The notes: generated by a model from the sequence alone, not told the origin. A stretch of 64,000 nt of DNA from a bacterium (GCA_013360195.1 JABWCQ010000015.1:1-64000), one strand, 5' to 3'. Numbered from the stretch's first letter, positions 26,588-36,662 are shown. Numbers and translations: made by a program.

Positions 26588-28042
26588 ATGACAATTGATC
26601 AAGACAAGAATAGGGCCAGGATTCGACGAGCTTACGATGCGACCCTGGCAAGAGTCGAATCTTTTATCGCCAAGCCTAACTCCGTGGAGCTTCATGTGCC
26701 CAGCGTATGGATTGACGAGAAGCTTGAAAAGTATGTAAATCTAGGGTTGATATCGTCCGAAAATAGAAAGTACCTTCGTCTCCGAATCGCCGTTGCGATG
26801 CAGCTTCAGGAGTTTGTAGGTTTGAATCCCAATGGAAGCTGGCCCGTGTCTTTCAACGAAGAAGTCAATGGACTTTTCAATGCTAAGTCTTTAAAGGAGT
26901 CTTTACAGCTGCTGCAAATCGTGAGCGCCTCCGACCTGATACTTCAAACAAGAGATTGCTTGAACGACCTACTTCGTAAATCGTCTTCCGGTGAAACAAA
27001 TGAAGAATGGAGGCAAATGGCATCGCGGATTTCGGATCCCATTTATGCAAACAACTCAATCAATACAAAAACACTGCTGCATTTCTTCTTCGTGTACTTA
27101 ATTTCTCGAATTCAGAGCGGCGACCTTTGGAAAGCAAGAGATCTCTTAATTGGACGTGTGGCCGACCTTGATAGACACCTTCGTGCGTATGTTCAGTGTA
27201 GTCCTATATTCGCATCAAATGTATGGCGAGGACTATCGCAAGCGCCTAATTCCGAAGCTACTAAGTTTGGACAAGTCTATTTCTACTATGGACAGAGCGC
27301 ATCGGATCTGGCGGAAAGTGAACGGCTCTACGGTTTCTTTGGTGACGTGGCCGACGAACTCAAAGGAGAGCTGGCAAATGACTTCGCTGAAAGGCATTTC
27401 CTGGAATTTGGGCTTATTCCATCTGATGATTGTCAATTGCCAGAGCTGGAATTCGCTCAATCTCAACCTAGACCGCGCTTGGTATCCGTACCAATTGAGG
27501 TTCCTAGATTGCCAAGTCAGGATCGACTTCGTGAGTTTCTTCCAACGTTTAAGTATACTGGAACATTCTCGGCAGACTATTCTGAGTACTGGCAACTAAT
27601 GAGCGATGAGAATCAAGGCGAGGCTGAGAAATTCATTGCCGACATAGCTGAACGATTTTTCTATCCTGATAATGACTCGCGGCGAACGCGACCTGTGGAT
27701 TTCAATAGTCTAAACTTAAGTAAGGGAAAAGTTGACAAAGGAGAGGAAAGAAACTTGGCGAAGCTACTCGAGTTTACGTCGGATCGTATGATAAACTACC
27801 TAATTGGTCGAAGAATAATGCTGCGTCTCTCGCATTCTAGGACCGAACGAGAGCACTTGGCAAAAAGTCTTGGCTTTCTTGCGCGGGAGGATGGAAGCTC
27901 GATTAAAGGAGGAAAGACATTCTCTTCACATCAAGAGCGATGCGGTTTGAAGATGGACGATTGCAGAGACCCGTTCAGGGTTAAGTCGTCAGTCCATAAC
28001 GTTGTTGGAGAATTGGAGTGGCTCAAGAAGTTCAGATCGTGA
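26588..28042 (+). CDS. Hypothetical protein, 484 residues
   Basis: Not recognised. It is a soluble, mostly helical protein with no membrane segment, Walker motif or metal cluster. Residues about 1-280 are helix-rich with alternating charged and hydrophobic blocks. A Pro-rich joint (FAQSQPRPRLVSVPIEVPRL, about 289-308) leads to a second helical region. The C-terminus has Cys and His (HQERCGLKMDDC). It has its own transcription unit: a hairpin region before it and a strong terminator (28078-28111) after it. Stand-alone helical proteins of this size in mobile elements are often accessory cargo, but nothing in the sequence gives a function. Confidence 0.7.
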   Translation: MTIDQDKNRARIRRAYDATLARVESFIAKPNSVELHVPSVWIDEKLEKYVNLGLISSENRKYLRLRIAVAMQLQEFVGLNPNGSWPVSFNEEVNGLFNAKSLKESLQLLQIVSASDLILQTRDCLNDLLRKSSSGETNEEWRQMASRISDPIYANNSINTKTLLHFFFVYLISRIQSGDLWKARDLLIGRVADLDRHLRAYVQCSPIFASNVWRGLSQAPNSEATKFGQVYFYYGQSASDLAESERLYGFFGDVADELKGELANDFAERHFLEFGLIPSDDCQLPELEFAQSQPRPRLVSVPIEVPRLPSQDRLREFLPTFKYTGTFSADYSEYWQLMSDENQGEAEKFIADIAERFFYPDNDSRRTRPVDFNSLNLSKGKVDKGEERNLAKLLEFTSDRMINYLIGRRIMLRLSHSRTEREHLAKSLGFLAREDGSSIKGGKTFSSHQERCGLKMDDCRDPFRVKSSVHNVVGELEWLKKFRS

Positions 28043-28077
28043 GCTGTCAAACACTTTGAATCATTAACTCCGAGGGA

Positions 28078-28111
28078 AGAGTTCAGATTTTTTGTCTGAG
28101 CTCTTTTTTTT
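28078..28111 (+). terminator. Rho-independent terminator
   Basis: A 10-bp stem AGAGTTCAGA (28078-28087) with TCTGAGCTCT (28095-28104), one G-T pair, followed by seven T. It ends the transcript of the 484-residue hypothetical gene. Confidence 0.85.
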
Positions 28112-28504
28112 GTCCTCGCGAGAGGCTTGAAAGAGGACCCAAGCAATAATCAAACGCTGGTTCCTCTGGCTACACAGACCACAGTAGCCAATGTATCCAC
28201 ATAAAAAACAGCACGGTACGGTTGACTCTTTCGCCACCATTGAGTTCATTTGTCCTGTTCACGGTCACTCACATTCCAAATCACATGCATCCGTATTTGG
28301 ATTCGCACCGATTTGCAACGAGACGAGTGCGACCTCCAGTCAAGGCTGTTGGAGTAAAAAAGATGCCGACTGAAACTGGCCGTAGTTAGAGAAGAAAGAG
28401 CGATCATCGCACACCGCGGCAGACCTCGTAATCAAGCCATCACGCGATTCAACGTCGCAACCGACCTTACCGGAAACAGGAAGTTCATTCGGTTCAGACG
28501 GCTC

Positions 28505-29155
28505 TTGGCACTATCCGAAATGGACGCCTTTGCGATTCTGATCCGATTCTGGAACTACGTGGCCGGCAATCACGCGTTGCTTCCCGTGATTCGAATTGAG
28601 GACGCCGACATCATCGCGGATTTCTGCTGGTTTGCAGGGAAGCCGGACGAGCTCTTGATAGCACTGCAAGACGCGGGATTCGTCGCGCCGGATTACTCCG
28701 TCCATGATTGGTTCACGCACCAGCCGCTCGCTGAGAAAATTGCCAGAGACCGTGAATATTCGCGCGAAAAATCTTCTGCTTTTGGAATTTCTGCTCCGAA
28801 AAATGCAGCAAAGCAAAGAGAAGGTAAATCAACTACCAATCCCCCAACCTTCGCGCGGCCAAATGGCAGCATCGCAACTGGAAGCGAAATTATAGCGGAA
28901 TTGATGTCTGGGTTTGGTGGGCCATTTGAAGAGTCGTCAGATGCCGCAGAGATTTGCTCTGAATTCTGTAATCGATACGGCTATCAAGATATGAAGCAGC
29001 GAGACGCTCTTACCAATCGGATCGCGACATGTGGGGGGCTCTATGGTCTGGACTGTGTTCGACGCATGATCGGCGAAATCCGAGAGGACAGCAGTGTCAG
29101 AGAACCGATCGCTGTTCTTCATCACAAATTGAATCAGGCGATTGGCAAGCGATAG
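28505..29155 (+). CDS. Hypothetical protein, possible replisome-organizer type
   Basis: 216 residues from TTG 28505. The same frame stays open upstream to about 28360 and looks coding there (HRGRPRNQAITRFNVATDLT, then KFIRFRR). However, it has no ATG, GTG or TTG start before 28505. Phage replisome-organizer proteins begin in a comparable way, with a basic stretch and then a helical domain such as AFAILIRFWNYVAGNHALLP here. A short frame beginning ATG at about 28362 (MPTETGRS) ends just where this frame becomes coding-like, so a one-base indel may have split the gene. It precedes a possible primase-like gene, which fits a role in element replication. The C-terminal half contains a Ser/Thr/Pro linker and then a small helical domain. 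The upstream stretch 28112-28500 holds nothing else convincing. Confidence 0.55.
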   Translation: MALSEMDAFAILIRFWNYVAGNHALLPVIRIEDADIIADFCWFAGKPDELLIALQDAGFVAPDYSVHDWFTHQPLAEKIARDREYSREKSSAFGISAPKNAAKQREGKSTTNPPTFARPNGSIATGSEIIAELMSGFGGPFEESSDAAEICSEFCNRYGYQDMKQRDALTNRIATCGGLYGLDCVRRMIGEIREDSSVREPIAVLHHKLNQAIGKR

Positions 29156-29319
29156 ACGCTGGGTTTGAATAGGCACTGAATTTAGGGTGTCAGACCGCTG
29201 CTGACGATATATAACGAACAGTACAGGTTATTGATATCTCGCCTCGTCGCCGCCGGAGTCGCAATCGAATTGCGGGAGTGGGTTTAACTCGACAGCATGA
29301 AAGTCAACTTTCAAGAAAA

Positions 29320-31176
29320 ATGAAATCAAAAAAAGACAACCCTTTGATAAGGTTTGTAAATCAGGGGAAAGTGGATTTGGTAATCGCGCCTTCAATGGCG
29401 CTCATCGGACGATTCGGGATGCGGGGCCAAAGAGACCTTCTGGTGAACCAACATTTGGATGGCGTTCAACGGGTTGGTATTGTGCCTTCGATAGGCGTGA
29501 CTGATACCAACTACCTTGTTGCCCAGGTTTTTCCAATCATAGGGGACCGCCCACAATCGTCATTGAAACGCGCGTTGCGCCTTGTCAATGCATTTCGTCA
29601 AGAACACGTGGTATTCAGCGCGTTGTCCAACGATTCAGACGAATGCACCCTCGCTACCACAACTTATGATATCCCAACTCATCTGGAGCGGAGCGCGCTT
29701 TTGAACGAAGATATGTTCCAAGTGTGGTTGCTTTTCGAGCGCGAGATTGACCTCGGGCGTAGTTGGCTGACGCTTCAAGCTCTTTTGTTAAGCATGGGAC
29801 TTGATACCGGGGTACGAGTCCTTCCATATCCCCATTTTCGCACACAACAGCACATCGAAGATGTTGTATGGCTACCATATTTCAACGGAAAGTCTGAAAT
29901 CATAGGTAGTCAAATACTTGGCGGAACGAAAAACGGATGCAGCGCTATGCTCGACACTTCAAACAAATCTCCAACTAGATTGGCTCAACTTCCTTCCGTT
30001 CTAGACGAGATTAGTGTTAAAGAATTTGGGCGACTTTTCGACATTGCGGAGCCATTTCTTGAAGTTGCTCGCGACTTCATCCCACGGTGGCCGAGCACGC
30101 CAGGTTCTCAATCGACACCACAATACAGCGTTGGCTCCAACATCTCGTTGGACTATTTCGACCCTGACCAAGGTCAAGTTGACAATCCTTCAGCACACAG
30201 TGTTGTTCCCCCAAGTTGGAGCAACAACGCTTCCACAGATTCCGAAGATTCTCGGCGAAAACCAAATTTGAGAGTCTGGCACGCAATCTACAATTCTGTC
30301 AGGAAAAGTCTTGCGCGCGCCGGTATTCTCTTCCTTGGAGACCCGTTGGCCGAGAGTATAGAGGCAGCCCGTCCGATACTACGTTCGCAAGTTCTGACGT
30401 TTTCTGAACAGCATCTGGGATACTGGCGGGACGCCGTCGAGGACATCCTTGGAGTTGAATCCCAATGGACGGAGAATCTAATTTGGGAAGAATTATGTAA
30501 CTTAAATCTCAAATCAATTGCCCTAAAACCTATCCTAATGCGCGTCCGTGCTGCGAGGTTATCGGATCTTCGTGTTGCTTTGATTCTGATTCAATGGCTA
30601 GAAGCGAATGGTGGGGAGTTTTGGGCCGTTGAGGGTGGCTGCAAACTGCGATTCGAAGGAAACGATTATACGATTGCTTGCACCCCGTCGTTTTCTGCCT
30701 TGATATGGAGGCTAACGCAGGATACTGGTGAGCCGCTTCAACTGTCAAATGAGATTTCAAATGCTATGCAGAGCGAAGCGCTGGTTCGTGCAGGATTCCA
30801 CAAAGTCGTAGTTGCGGGGAGATCGCAAGCAGAAGCCCACAGCAAGGACAACATCAGTGAGATCGCCATTATACGCGCTGTACGCGAACTGTTCAAATTC
30901 GCAATCTTCTCGGTTGAAGCTCCAGAAGCGGCCGGAATGAACTTCATCAAAGTTGAAACCAGCCCGGAGCAAGTTACGATATCAGGAACTGTCGACAATT
31001 TGTGTATCGTTCTTAACCGCATGTTGCCAAATACAATTGTATCCGCGCCGGCTTCGTTGGTCGCCTTGCTTCGGGAGGGGACTAAAGAACTAATGGGGAT
31101 TGGTGTCACATGGGAAGAAATATCGATTGGTCGTGGAAAGCGCCGAGAGATTCGACTTAAACAGGCTAAGCCATGA
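29320..31176 (+). CDS. Possible degenerate AEP primase-like replication protein
   Basis: About 618 residues from ATG 29320; a longer GTG start at 29278 exists. Residues about 50-200 follow the order of archaeo-eukaryotic primase domains of the TOTE/mobile-element type. GVQRVGIVPSIGVTDTNYLV sits where relatives have GIYPLL...; MFQVWLLFE sits where relatives have GxHVWIFFE; VVWLPYFNGKSEI corresponds to the N-W-[IL]-x-LPYF-x-G strand. The catalytic acidic pair (hDhD) expected after the first block reads VAQVFP here, so polymerase activity may be lost. The C-terminal 300 residues are unfamiliar. Beside xis- and int-type genes it suits an element replication protein. I assigned this by pattern only; a different family is possible. 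Confidence 0.42.
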   Translation: MKSKKDNPLIRFVNQGKVDLVIAPSMALIGRFGMRGQRDLLVNQHLDGVQRVGIVPSIGVTDTNYLVAQVFPIIGDRPQSSLKRALRLVNAFRQEHVVFSALSNDSDECTLATTTYDIPTHLERSALLNEDMFQVWLLFEREIDLGRSWLTLQALLLSMGLDTGVRVLPYPHFRTQQHIEDVVWLPYFNGKSEIIGSQILGGTKNGCSAMLDTSNKSPTRLAQLPSVLDEISVKEFGRLFDIAEPFLEVARDFIPRWPSTPGSQSTPQYSVGSNISLDYFDPDQGQVDNPSAHSVVPPSWSNNASTDSEDSRRKPNLRVWHAIYNSVRKSLARAGILFLGDPLAESIEAARPILRSQVLTFSEQHLGYWRDAVEDILGVESQWTENLIWEELCNLNLKSIALKPILMRVRAARLSDLRVALILIQWLEANGGEFWAVEGGCKLRFEGNDYTIACTPSFSALIWRLTQDTGEPLQLSNEISNAMQSEALVRAGFHKVVVAGRSQAEAHSKDNISEIAIIRAVRELFKFAIFSVEAPEAAGMNFIKVETSPEQVTISGTVDNLCIVLNRMLPNTIVSAPASLVALLREGTKELMGIGVTWEEISIGRGKRREIRLKQAKP

Positions 31177-31271
31177 TAATCGTTCTACTTGGGGATCAAT
31201 TAGCAGACTGGTTTCTTCCCGTGACCGTCATAGCCAAAATGGACCAACAATTCGGGTATAAGGCAGAGTAG

Positions 31272-31559
31272 GTGAAATCCGTAGGCGAAAAGCTGGACGA
31301 TATCCTCGAAATTCTTCGAGAGTCTCGCGCTGATTCCAGTGGCGCCCCATGGCTCACGCCGGAGGAAGCGGCTGATCGTCTGCGGATTTCGCGCACCCGA
31401 ATCTACCAATACATTCACGAAGGGAGCATTCCATTCCACCGATTGCCCGAGTCGAATCTGATTCGACTGAATGTGCGTGAACTCGATGAGTGGGTGCGCA
31501 ATGGATCGCTACCGCCGAAACCAATCGAAAAGGAAACTATCAGGAGGATCTTGAAATAA
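31272..31559 (+). CDS. Excisionase-type helix-turn-helix protein
   Basis: 95 residues from GTG. The core [20 protein letters not shown], then [12 protein letters not shown] and ELDEWVRNG, is the winged HTH shared by excisionases and MerR-like 'helix-turn-helix domain 17' proteins. Its last base pair overlaps the integrase start (TAATG), so the two are translationally coupled. It probably directs excision, or controls integrase expression. Confidence 0.85.
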   Translation: MKSVGEKLDDILEILRESRADSSGAPWLTPEEAADRLRISRTRIYQYIHEGSIPFHRLPESNLIRLNVRELDEWVRNGSLPPKPIEKETIRRILK

Positions 31560-32584
31560 TGCCTGTCACGGTAAGATGGAAGGAAAGGAAGAAGGGGCGG
31601 ACGTACTTTCTCGACATCGTTCATGACGGCCGAAGAAAGAGGGTGTCGCTCGGTGCGGTCAGCAGTCGCCAGGCTCGCGAAATTGCGGCAAAAACAGAAC
31701 GGGAACTCCTGCTCCATGGCTGGCCTGATGCAAAAACTGGCAGCATGACCTTTTCGGATTTCATGTCACAGTACTTCGACTACTGCGTCGCCACAAAATC
31801 TAGCAGCACGGTGAAGACAGATCGATACGCTCTGCAGACTTTCGCGAAGTTCGTGGGCAATGTTCCCCTAGCCGAAATCACCACGGACAGAATCGAGGAG
31901 TTCAGGCTGCACCTGCTACGGAAGGTGACGCCGACGTCGACAAACGTTGTACTTCGACATTTGAAGTCAGCCATGTCTTGGGCTGCACAGCGAGGATTGA
32001 CCTCCACGAGCCCAGCGGCAAAGGTCAAGTTGAACCGCGTGCCGCGAAACACGCACATGCGATTCCTCGACGATGGAGAAATTCAGCGTCTGCGGGATGC
32101 AATCGGAGATGACACGCAACTTCGGCGCGTTGTCGACCTTGCGTTGTGGACAGGTCTGCGGCGCAACGAGATCATAAACCTGCAATGGTCGGATGTCGAT
32201 CTGAATCGCAAAGTGCTTATCGTCCGAAATAGGGAGGGATTTCGCACCAAGTCCGGCAAGTCACGTAGCATTCCCTTAAACGTTAGCCTGCTCCAAATGC
32301 TGACAGAGATGAAGGCCCTAGGCTGCCGGCCAGATGAGCGCGTCCTAACGGTAAACTACTGGACTCTAGGCCAGCATTTTCGTAGCGCGGCCCGACACGC
32401 CGGACTAAGCGGAATCACGTTGCACACGCTAAGGCACAGTTTCGCTTCGCACCTTATAATGGCGGGTGCCGATATTCGGTCGGTGCAGGAACTTCTGGGC
32501 CACCACGACATATCGGTCACGATGATCTACAGCCATCTAAGTAGGGACCACTTAACGGCAACCGTTGAGAAACTGACTTACTAG
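31559..32584 (+). CDS. Tyrosine recombinase / integrase
   Basis: 341 residues. ATG 31559 overlaps the stop of the excisionase gene by one base; a longer upstream frame was not used. An N-terminal arm-binding region ([20 protein letters not shown]) is followed by a SAM-like core-binding domain ([12 protein letters not shown] to [12 protein letters not shown]). The catalytic domain has Arg in TGLRRNEI, Lys near KTKSGKSR-like sequence, H-x-x-R in [12 protein letters not shown], His in LGHHDIS and Tyr in VTMIYSHL. All six active-site positions are present, so it should be active. It lies about 200 bases from the 3' end of tRNA-Lys, the usual position for an integrase using a tRNA attachment site. 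Confidence 0.95.
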   Translation: MPVTVRWKERKKGRTYFLDIVHDGRRKRVSLGAVSSRQAREIAAKTERELLLHGWPDAKTGSMTFSDFMSQYFDYCVATKSSSTVKTDRYALQTFAKFVGNVPLAEITTDRIEEFRLHLLRKVTPTSTNVVLRHLKSAMSWAAQRGLTSTSPAAKVKLNRVPRNTHMRFLDDGEIQRLRDAIGDDTQLRRVVDLALWTGLRRNEIINLQWSDVDLNRKVLIVRNREGFRTKSGKSRSIPLNVSLLQMLTEMKALGCRPDERVLTVNYWTLGQHFRSAARHAGLSGITLHTLRHSFASHLIMAGADIRSVQELLGHHDISVTMIYSHLSRDHLTATVEKLTY

Positions 32585-32615
32585 ACAGGAGGCCAAAGTG
32601 GTCTCCTGTTCTTTT
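32585..32615 (+). terminator. Rho-independent terminator after integrase
   Basis: An 11-bp stem ACAGGAGGCCA (32585-32595) with TGGTCTCCTGT (32599-32609), one G-T pair, a 3-base loop, then TCTTTT. It begins directly after the integrase stop codon. Confidence 0.85.
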
Positions 32616-32660
32616 AGGTTAATGCAAGTCTGCCTAGCAGAGCGCGGTCCCCCGCCAAAA

Positions 32661-32682
32661 AAACGCGCCAGAAACGCGCCAG
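32661..32682. repeat. Tandem 11-base repeat near the attachment site
   Basis: AAACGCGCCAG occurs twice back to back (32661-32671 and 32672-32682), between the integrase and the tRNA. Tandem direct repeats here are typical of integrase arm-type binding sites. The site itself is an inference. Confidence 0.5.
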
Positions 32683-32747
32683 ATTAGTTGATACTCGTTG
32701 TTAAAACCTGGACTTACGATTGAACATATGAACAAAGTCGCCAAATG

Positions 32748-32783
32748 AAAAAGCCCTGCAAAACAATGTTTTAGCAGGGCTTT
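32748..32783 (-). terminator. Terminator of tRNA-Lys
   Basis: Stem AAAGCCCTGC (32750-32759) with GCAGGGCTTT (32774-32783), with further A/T pairing inside. On the minus strand it ends in five T. It lies seven bases beyond the tRNA 3' end. Confidence 0.8.
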
Positions 32784-32789
32784 AGCTTG

Positions 32790-32862
<73 letters not shown>

Positions 32863-32937
32863 TAACAAGGCCCAGAAGGTACAAAATCCGTTGTCGAATG
32901 TCAAGCTAAGATTTGCAAATCAAGGCCTGATTTGCAC

Positions 32938-33777
32938 TCACGAGTATCTCGCCAGGCGCGGTACCCAAACTCCTGCCGTAAGAGCCAGAAGTATCGCCCC
33001 CAGCACACAACCCAGTACCCAGTTTGAGGGCAGTGTCACCTGAGTGAGCAACAGCCATTCCGTTAGTCGTCGCCCAAAGTAGAGTACCGCAACGGACATC
33101 AACCCTCCACACAACCCAATGAACGCTGCCAGAACGATTCGCATGATGAACAGAGAACGGAGTTCGAGCCCGTACAGAAGCAATAGTTGCCAAACTGGCG
33201 ATCTGAACCTGAAAATAGCGCGTAAAGAGAGCCCAGCCAGTACCCAGCAAGCCAAAGCGAACGTGCCTGCCGTAACAGCGAATTTTCCCCGCAACGCCGC
33301 AAGCAGGCTATCAAACTTCTCCCACAGCGACCGCGGGTATATGACCTGCAGCACCCCTGGCCAGCCTGATACTTCTTCAGTGAAGCTCTGAAGTGCGTCA
33401 GGAGACGGATTGCGCAATCTAACTCGAAAGATGGGAGGGAATGGGTTTTCCGTCAAGACATCTCGCAGTGACTCACCAAGTTCTCGCTCAACTTCGTCCA
33501 ACACCTCACGTGCCGAAAGTGTTTGCACAGTCAGTACATCGGGCCTCAGTTTCAATTCATGTTCATAAACTTGCCGTGTCGAGTCGCTATAGTCAGAAAG
33601 TTCGATTTCAACGGCCAGCTCTTGAATAAAGGCGTTGCGCAAAGAGTCGACTACTTCCACTGAAGCGTAGAGTCCGTAAAGGAAAGTCGTCGCACAGGCG
33701 AGAAGGGATATGGTCAGAAATGAAAGCGTTGGTCGCGCAAAAAGTGTTGTCCAGACGACCCTGATCACCAGCCTCAT
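32938..33777 (-). CDS. ftsX: FtsX-like ABC transporter permease
   Basis: 279 residues with four membrane spans in FtsX order. The first is near the N-terminus (TLSFLTISLLACATTFLYGL), then an extracytoplasmic domain of about 130 residues (VEVVDSLRNAF to PRSLWEKF), then three spans at the C-terminal end (AGTFALACWVLAGLSL, VLAAFIGLCGGLMSVAVLYF, WVLGCVLGAILLALTAGVWV). FtsX recruits and activates cell-wall hydrolases during division. Its start overlaps the end of the ATPase gene by four bases, the usual ftsEX arrangement. Confidence 0.85.
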   Translation of the reverse strand: MRLVIRVVWTTLFARPTLSFLTISLLACATTFLYGLYASVEVVDSLRNAFIQELAVEIELSDYSDSTRQVYEHELKLRPDVLTVQTLSAREVLDEVERELGESLRDVLTENPFPPIFRVRLRNPSPDALQSFTEEVSGWPGVLQVIYPRSLWEKFDSLLAALRGKFAVTAGTFALACWVLAGLSLRAIFRFRSPVWQLLLLYGLELRSLFIMRIVLAAFIGLCGGLMSVAVLYFGRRLTEWLLLTQVTLPSNWVLGCVLGAILLALTAGVWVPRLARYS

Positions 33778-34442
33778 TGAACCAACCTGCCATCTTTGAT
33801 GTGCAACCGTTTTGCTTTGCAGGCAAGCAACGTCGGACGGTGTGTCGTAAGAAGCACAGCCGTGCCGCGAGCATGCGCAAATGAGAGCAGAGATTCTACA
33901 AGCTCGACAGAGTCCGTGTCGAGGTGGGCAAAAGGTTCATCGGCAAGAAGAAGCAATGGCTGGTGGATTAACGCTCGAGCGATTTGCAGCCTTGCCTGTT
34001 CACCTCCGGAAAGTTCGCTTGGCCGGCGCATGGCGGCACCCGCTAAACCTGCCTCAAGGAGGGCCTTTGTTCCTCGCGCTCGGCATTCCGTTGACGCCAC
34101 ACCAGCTATCCTGAGCGGTAGCGCCACATTGTCGAGCACACTCTCCTCATCCATGAAGAGCGGGTGCTGAGTGACGATACCCAATTGCCTCCGCAACGGC
34201 GGTATTCTGCGGGCGGGAAGCGGCCGCAGGGAAATCGAAGCCACTTCGGCATAACCGGAAGCCAGCGGCAATGCGCCGCTCAAAGTGCGAATGAGCGAGG
34301 TCTTTCCGCTTCCAGTTGGCCCTTCAACAATCAAAAGGTCTCCCTGATAGACCAAGAGATCGAGGGCAGACAGAACCGTTTTAACCCCGGCAACAATAGC
34401 GCAGTTTTGTAGCAGCACGATTGGCTTCTTCTCTGTCCTCAC
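33774..34442 (-). CDS. ftsE: FtsE-like ABC ATPase
   Basis: 222 residues from GTG 34442. Walker A GPTGSGKT (residues 41-48), the Q-loop TQHPLFMDEESVLDNV, the signature LSGGEQARLQIARAL, Walker B LLLADEPFAHLD and the H-loop LLTTHRP are all present. It pairs with the FtsX-like permease downstream. In the family the complex signals across the membrane to peptidoglycan hydrolases rather than importing a solute. It could also be a LolD-like ATPase, but the neighbouring permease argues for FtsE. Confidence 0.85.
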   Translation of the reverse strand: MRTEKKPIVLLQNCAIVAGVKTVLSALDLLVYQGDLLIVEGPTGSGKTSLIRTLSGALPLASGYAEVASISLRPLPARRIPPLRRQLGIVTQHPLFMDEESVLDNVALPLRIAGVASTECRARGTKALLEAGLAGAAMRRPSELSGGEQARLQIARALIHQPLLLLADEPFAHLDTDSVELVESLLSFAHARGTAVLLTTHRPTLLACKAKRLHIKDGRLVQ

Positions 34443-34615
34443 GGCCTGGCCTTGTCCTTGGATTCACAATGTTCCACAAGTATAAGACAATAAGAATCAA
34501 ACATCAAGACCTGCAATTGTCTTTTGTCATCAAAAACTGCTTGCGCTGCGACACCGAAATTGAGTATATTCATATCCATAAATGGATTTTTGAGCAATAA
34601 AAATAGGAGCAAATC

Positions 34616-36610
34616 TTGAATCCAGGAATCGTTTCGTTGGTCGCCGGAATCGCCGGACTCTTGCTCGCTTTCTTAATCTACGGCATGGTGAACCGCCAGA
34701 ACCCCGGCACGGAGCACATGCAGAGGTTGGCCGAGAAGATTCACAAAGGCGCGATGGTGTTTTTGAAGGCAGAGTATAAGATTCTGATTCTCTTTGTGGT
34801 GATCATTGCGATACTTCTGTTTGTGTTCCATCCTGATCATGAGACCGCATACGCGTTTGTCGTAGGTGCGGCTTGTTCCATGTTGGCCGGCTACATCGGC
34901 ATGAACGCGGCCACCATTGCCAATGTTCGTACCACATGGGCTGCCAAGGAAAAGGGACAGGGTCCGGCTCTGATTACTGCCTTCTCCGGTGGTGCGGTTA
35001 TGGGTCTGGCAGTTGCCTCACTAGGACTCATTGGGTTGGGAGGCTTGTATTATGCGCTTGACACCAGTCCTAACGTAAACGTCCAGGACGCTTTGGTTGG
35101 TATGTCCATGGGAGCTTCCTCAATTGCGCTCTTTGCCCGTGTTGGCGGAGGCATTTTCACTAAGGCAGCAGACGTGGGAGCAGACCTGGTCGGGAAAATG
35201 GAATACAATCTGAATGAAGATGATCCTCGTAACCCAGCGGTTATCGCGGACAATGTTGGCGATAATGTCGGCGACACGGCCGGAATGGGAGCGGACTTGT
35301 TCGAAAGCTACGTCGGTTCCATCGTTGCGGCAATTGCCATCGCGGGAACAGGTGCCGCGTATGCAGCTCAGAAGTTGGCGTACATGAGCTATCCGATGTA
35401 TCTTGCTGTGGCCGGGCTCATCGCTTCCTCAATTGGCATATTTGCCGTTCGGCTTTTTCAAAAAGGTGACCCGGCCAAGGCGCTATCGTCTGGAACACTA
35501 ATTTCCGGAATTCTGTTCTGGGTAATGGGCTACTTCGTGACAACTTCTCTAAAGCTTGAATTGGGCGTCTTTTGGGCAATGGTCTCAGGTTCGATCGTTG
35601 GTGGGTTGATAGGCAGAATAACGGAATACTATACATCGAGCAAACCTGTTCACAACATTGCCAAGGCCTCAACGACGGGTTCAGCGACCACAATCATCAC
35701 GGGCGTGGCTGTAGGTCTCGAATCAGTCGCCATCCCGATTATATTGATAGGCGGATCCATCTGGATCAGTTATTACTTCGCAGATCTCTACGGAATCGCA
35801 ATTGCCGGTATGGGCATGCTTGCCACCGTAGGGATTGTCATGGCTGTAGATGCTTACGGCCCAATTGCGGACAATGCCGGAGGAATTTCGGAACAAGCCC
35901 ACCTTGGGCCGGAAGTGCGCAAGATTACGGATAAGCTGGATAGCCTGGGCAACACCACGGCTGCAATCGGCAAGGGCTTTGCAATTGGTTCAGCCGCATT
36001 GGCCGCATTGGCATTGTTCTCCGCTTACACGACGGCCGTCGGCATTGATTCCATAAATCTTGTCAGCGCGAATGTAGTGATTGGTCTGTTGCTGGGTGGA
36101 ATGATGGCATTTTGGATTGGAGCATTGACGATGACAGCTGTTGGCCGCGCAGCAAGTGCAATGGTTAACGAAGTCCGGCGTCAATTCACGGAAATCAAAG
36201 GACTATTGGAAGGCAAGCCGGGTGTGGAGCCGGACATTGAACGATGCGTGGAAATCTCGACCAAGGGAGCTCTCCGCGAAATGATTTTGCCGGGTGTATC
36301 GGCCGTTATCGCGCCGATATTGATTGGATTTACTTTAGGTCCGGAAGCCCTGGGCGGATTTCTTGCCGGTGCAACGTTGTCTGGCGTCTTATTGGCGCTG
36401 TTTATGGCGAATGCAGGCGGCGCGTGGGACAATGCCAAAAAGTACATCGAGTCCGGAGCTCACGGAGGCAAGGGTTCAGATGCTCACAAAGCCGCCGTAG
36501 TGGGAGACACCGTTGGCGATCCGTTTAAGGATACGACCGGTCCGTCCATGAACATCTTGATCAAGCTTATGGCCATAGTGGCGCTGGTACTCGCACCACT
36601 GCTGAAATAG
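34616..36610 (+). CDS. hppA: Membrane-bound pyrophosphatase, K+-dependent type
   Basis: 664 residues and about 16 membrane spans. It hydrolyses pyrophosphate to pump H+ or Na+. The hallmark blocks are present: [53 protein letters not shown] and [17 protein letters not shown]. The segment [10 protein letters not shown] has Ala where K+-independent enzymes carry Lys, placing it in the K+-dependent group. Whether it pumps Na+ or H+ cannot be read safely from here. The start is TTG at 34616 with AGGAG six bases upstream. It is transcribed away from the ftsEX pair and convergent with the zinc-type transporter. Confidence 0.95.
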   Translation: MNPGIVSLVAGIAGLLLAFLIYGMVNRQNPGTEHMQRLAEKIHKGAMVFLKAEYKILILFVVIIAILLFVFHPDHETAYAFVVGAACSMLAGYIGMNAATIANVRTTWAAKEKGQGPALITAFSGGAVMGLAVASLGLIGLGGLYYALDTSPNVNVQDALVGMSMGASSIALFARVGGGIFTKAADVGADLVGKMEYNLNEDDPRNPAVIADNVGDNVGDTAGMGADLFESYVGSIVAAIAIAGTGAAYAAQKLAYMSYPMYLAVAGLIASSIGIFAVRLFQKGDPAKALSSGTLISGILFWVMGYFVTTSLKLELGVFWAMVSGSIVGGLIGRITEYYTSSKPVHNIAKASTTGSATTIITGVAVGLESVAIPIILIGGSIWISYYFADLYGIAIAGMGMLATVGIVMAVDAYGPIADNAGGISEQAHLGPEVRKITDKLDSLGNTTAAIGKGFAIGSAALAALALFSAYTTAVGIDSINLVSANVVIGLLLGGMMAFWIGALTMTAVGRAASAMVNEVRRQFTEIKGLLEGKPGVEPDIERCVEISTKGALREMILPGVSAVIAPILIGFTLGPEALGGFLAGATLSGVLLALFMANAGGAWDNAKKYIESGAHGGKGSDAHKAAVVGDTVGDPFKDTTGPSMNILIKLMAIVALVLAPLLK

Positions 36611-36639
36611 GCAACCTCTTACAAAGCTTGTAAAGTGAT

Positions 36640-36662
36640 GCGGGCGGCCATTGGCCGCCCGC
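36640..36662. terminator. Hairpin between convergent genes
   Basis: Stem GCGGGCGGCC (36640-36649) with GGCCGCCCGC (36653-36662) and loop ATT, between the stops of hppA and the ABC permease. Its T-runs are weak. It probably serves both strands. Confidence 0.65.

Noticed and set aside
28191-28373. A 60-residue Cys/His-rich ORF as a small zinc protein
   Set aside because: There are too few spaced Cys/His pairs for a known zinc motif, no ribosome binding site, and the composition fits decayed sequence.
31490-31558. Longer N-terminus for the integrase
   Set aside because: It would overlap the excisionase gene over its full end. ATG 31559 gives the standard coupled start and a typical N-terminus.
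1-32700. Second copy of the tRNA-Lys 3' end as the left attachment site
   Set aside because: I looked for the T-arm/acceptor sequence (CCCACAGGGACTCGAAC) in the left part and found no convincing match.
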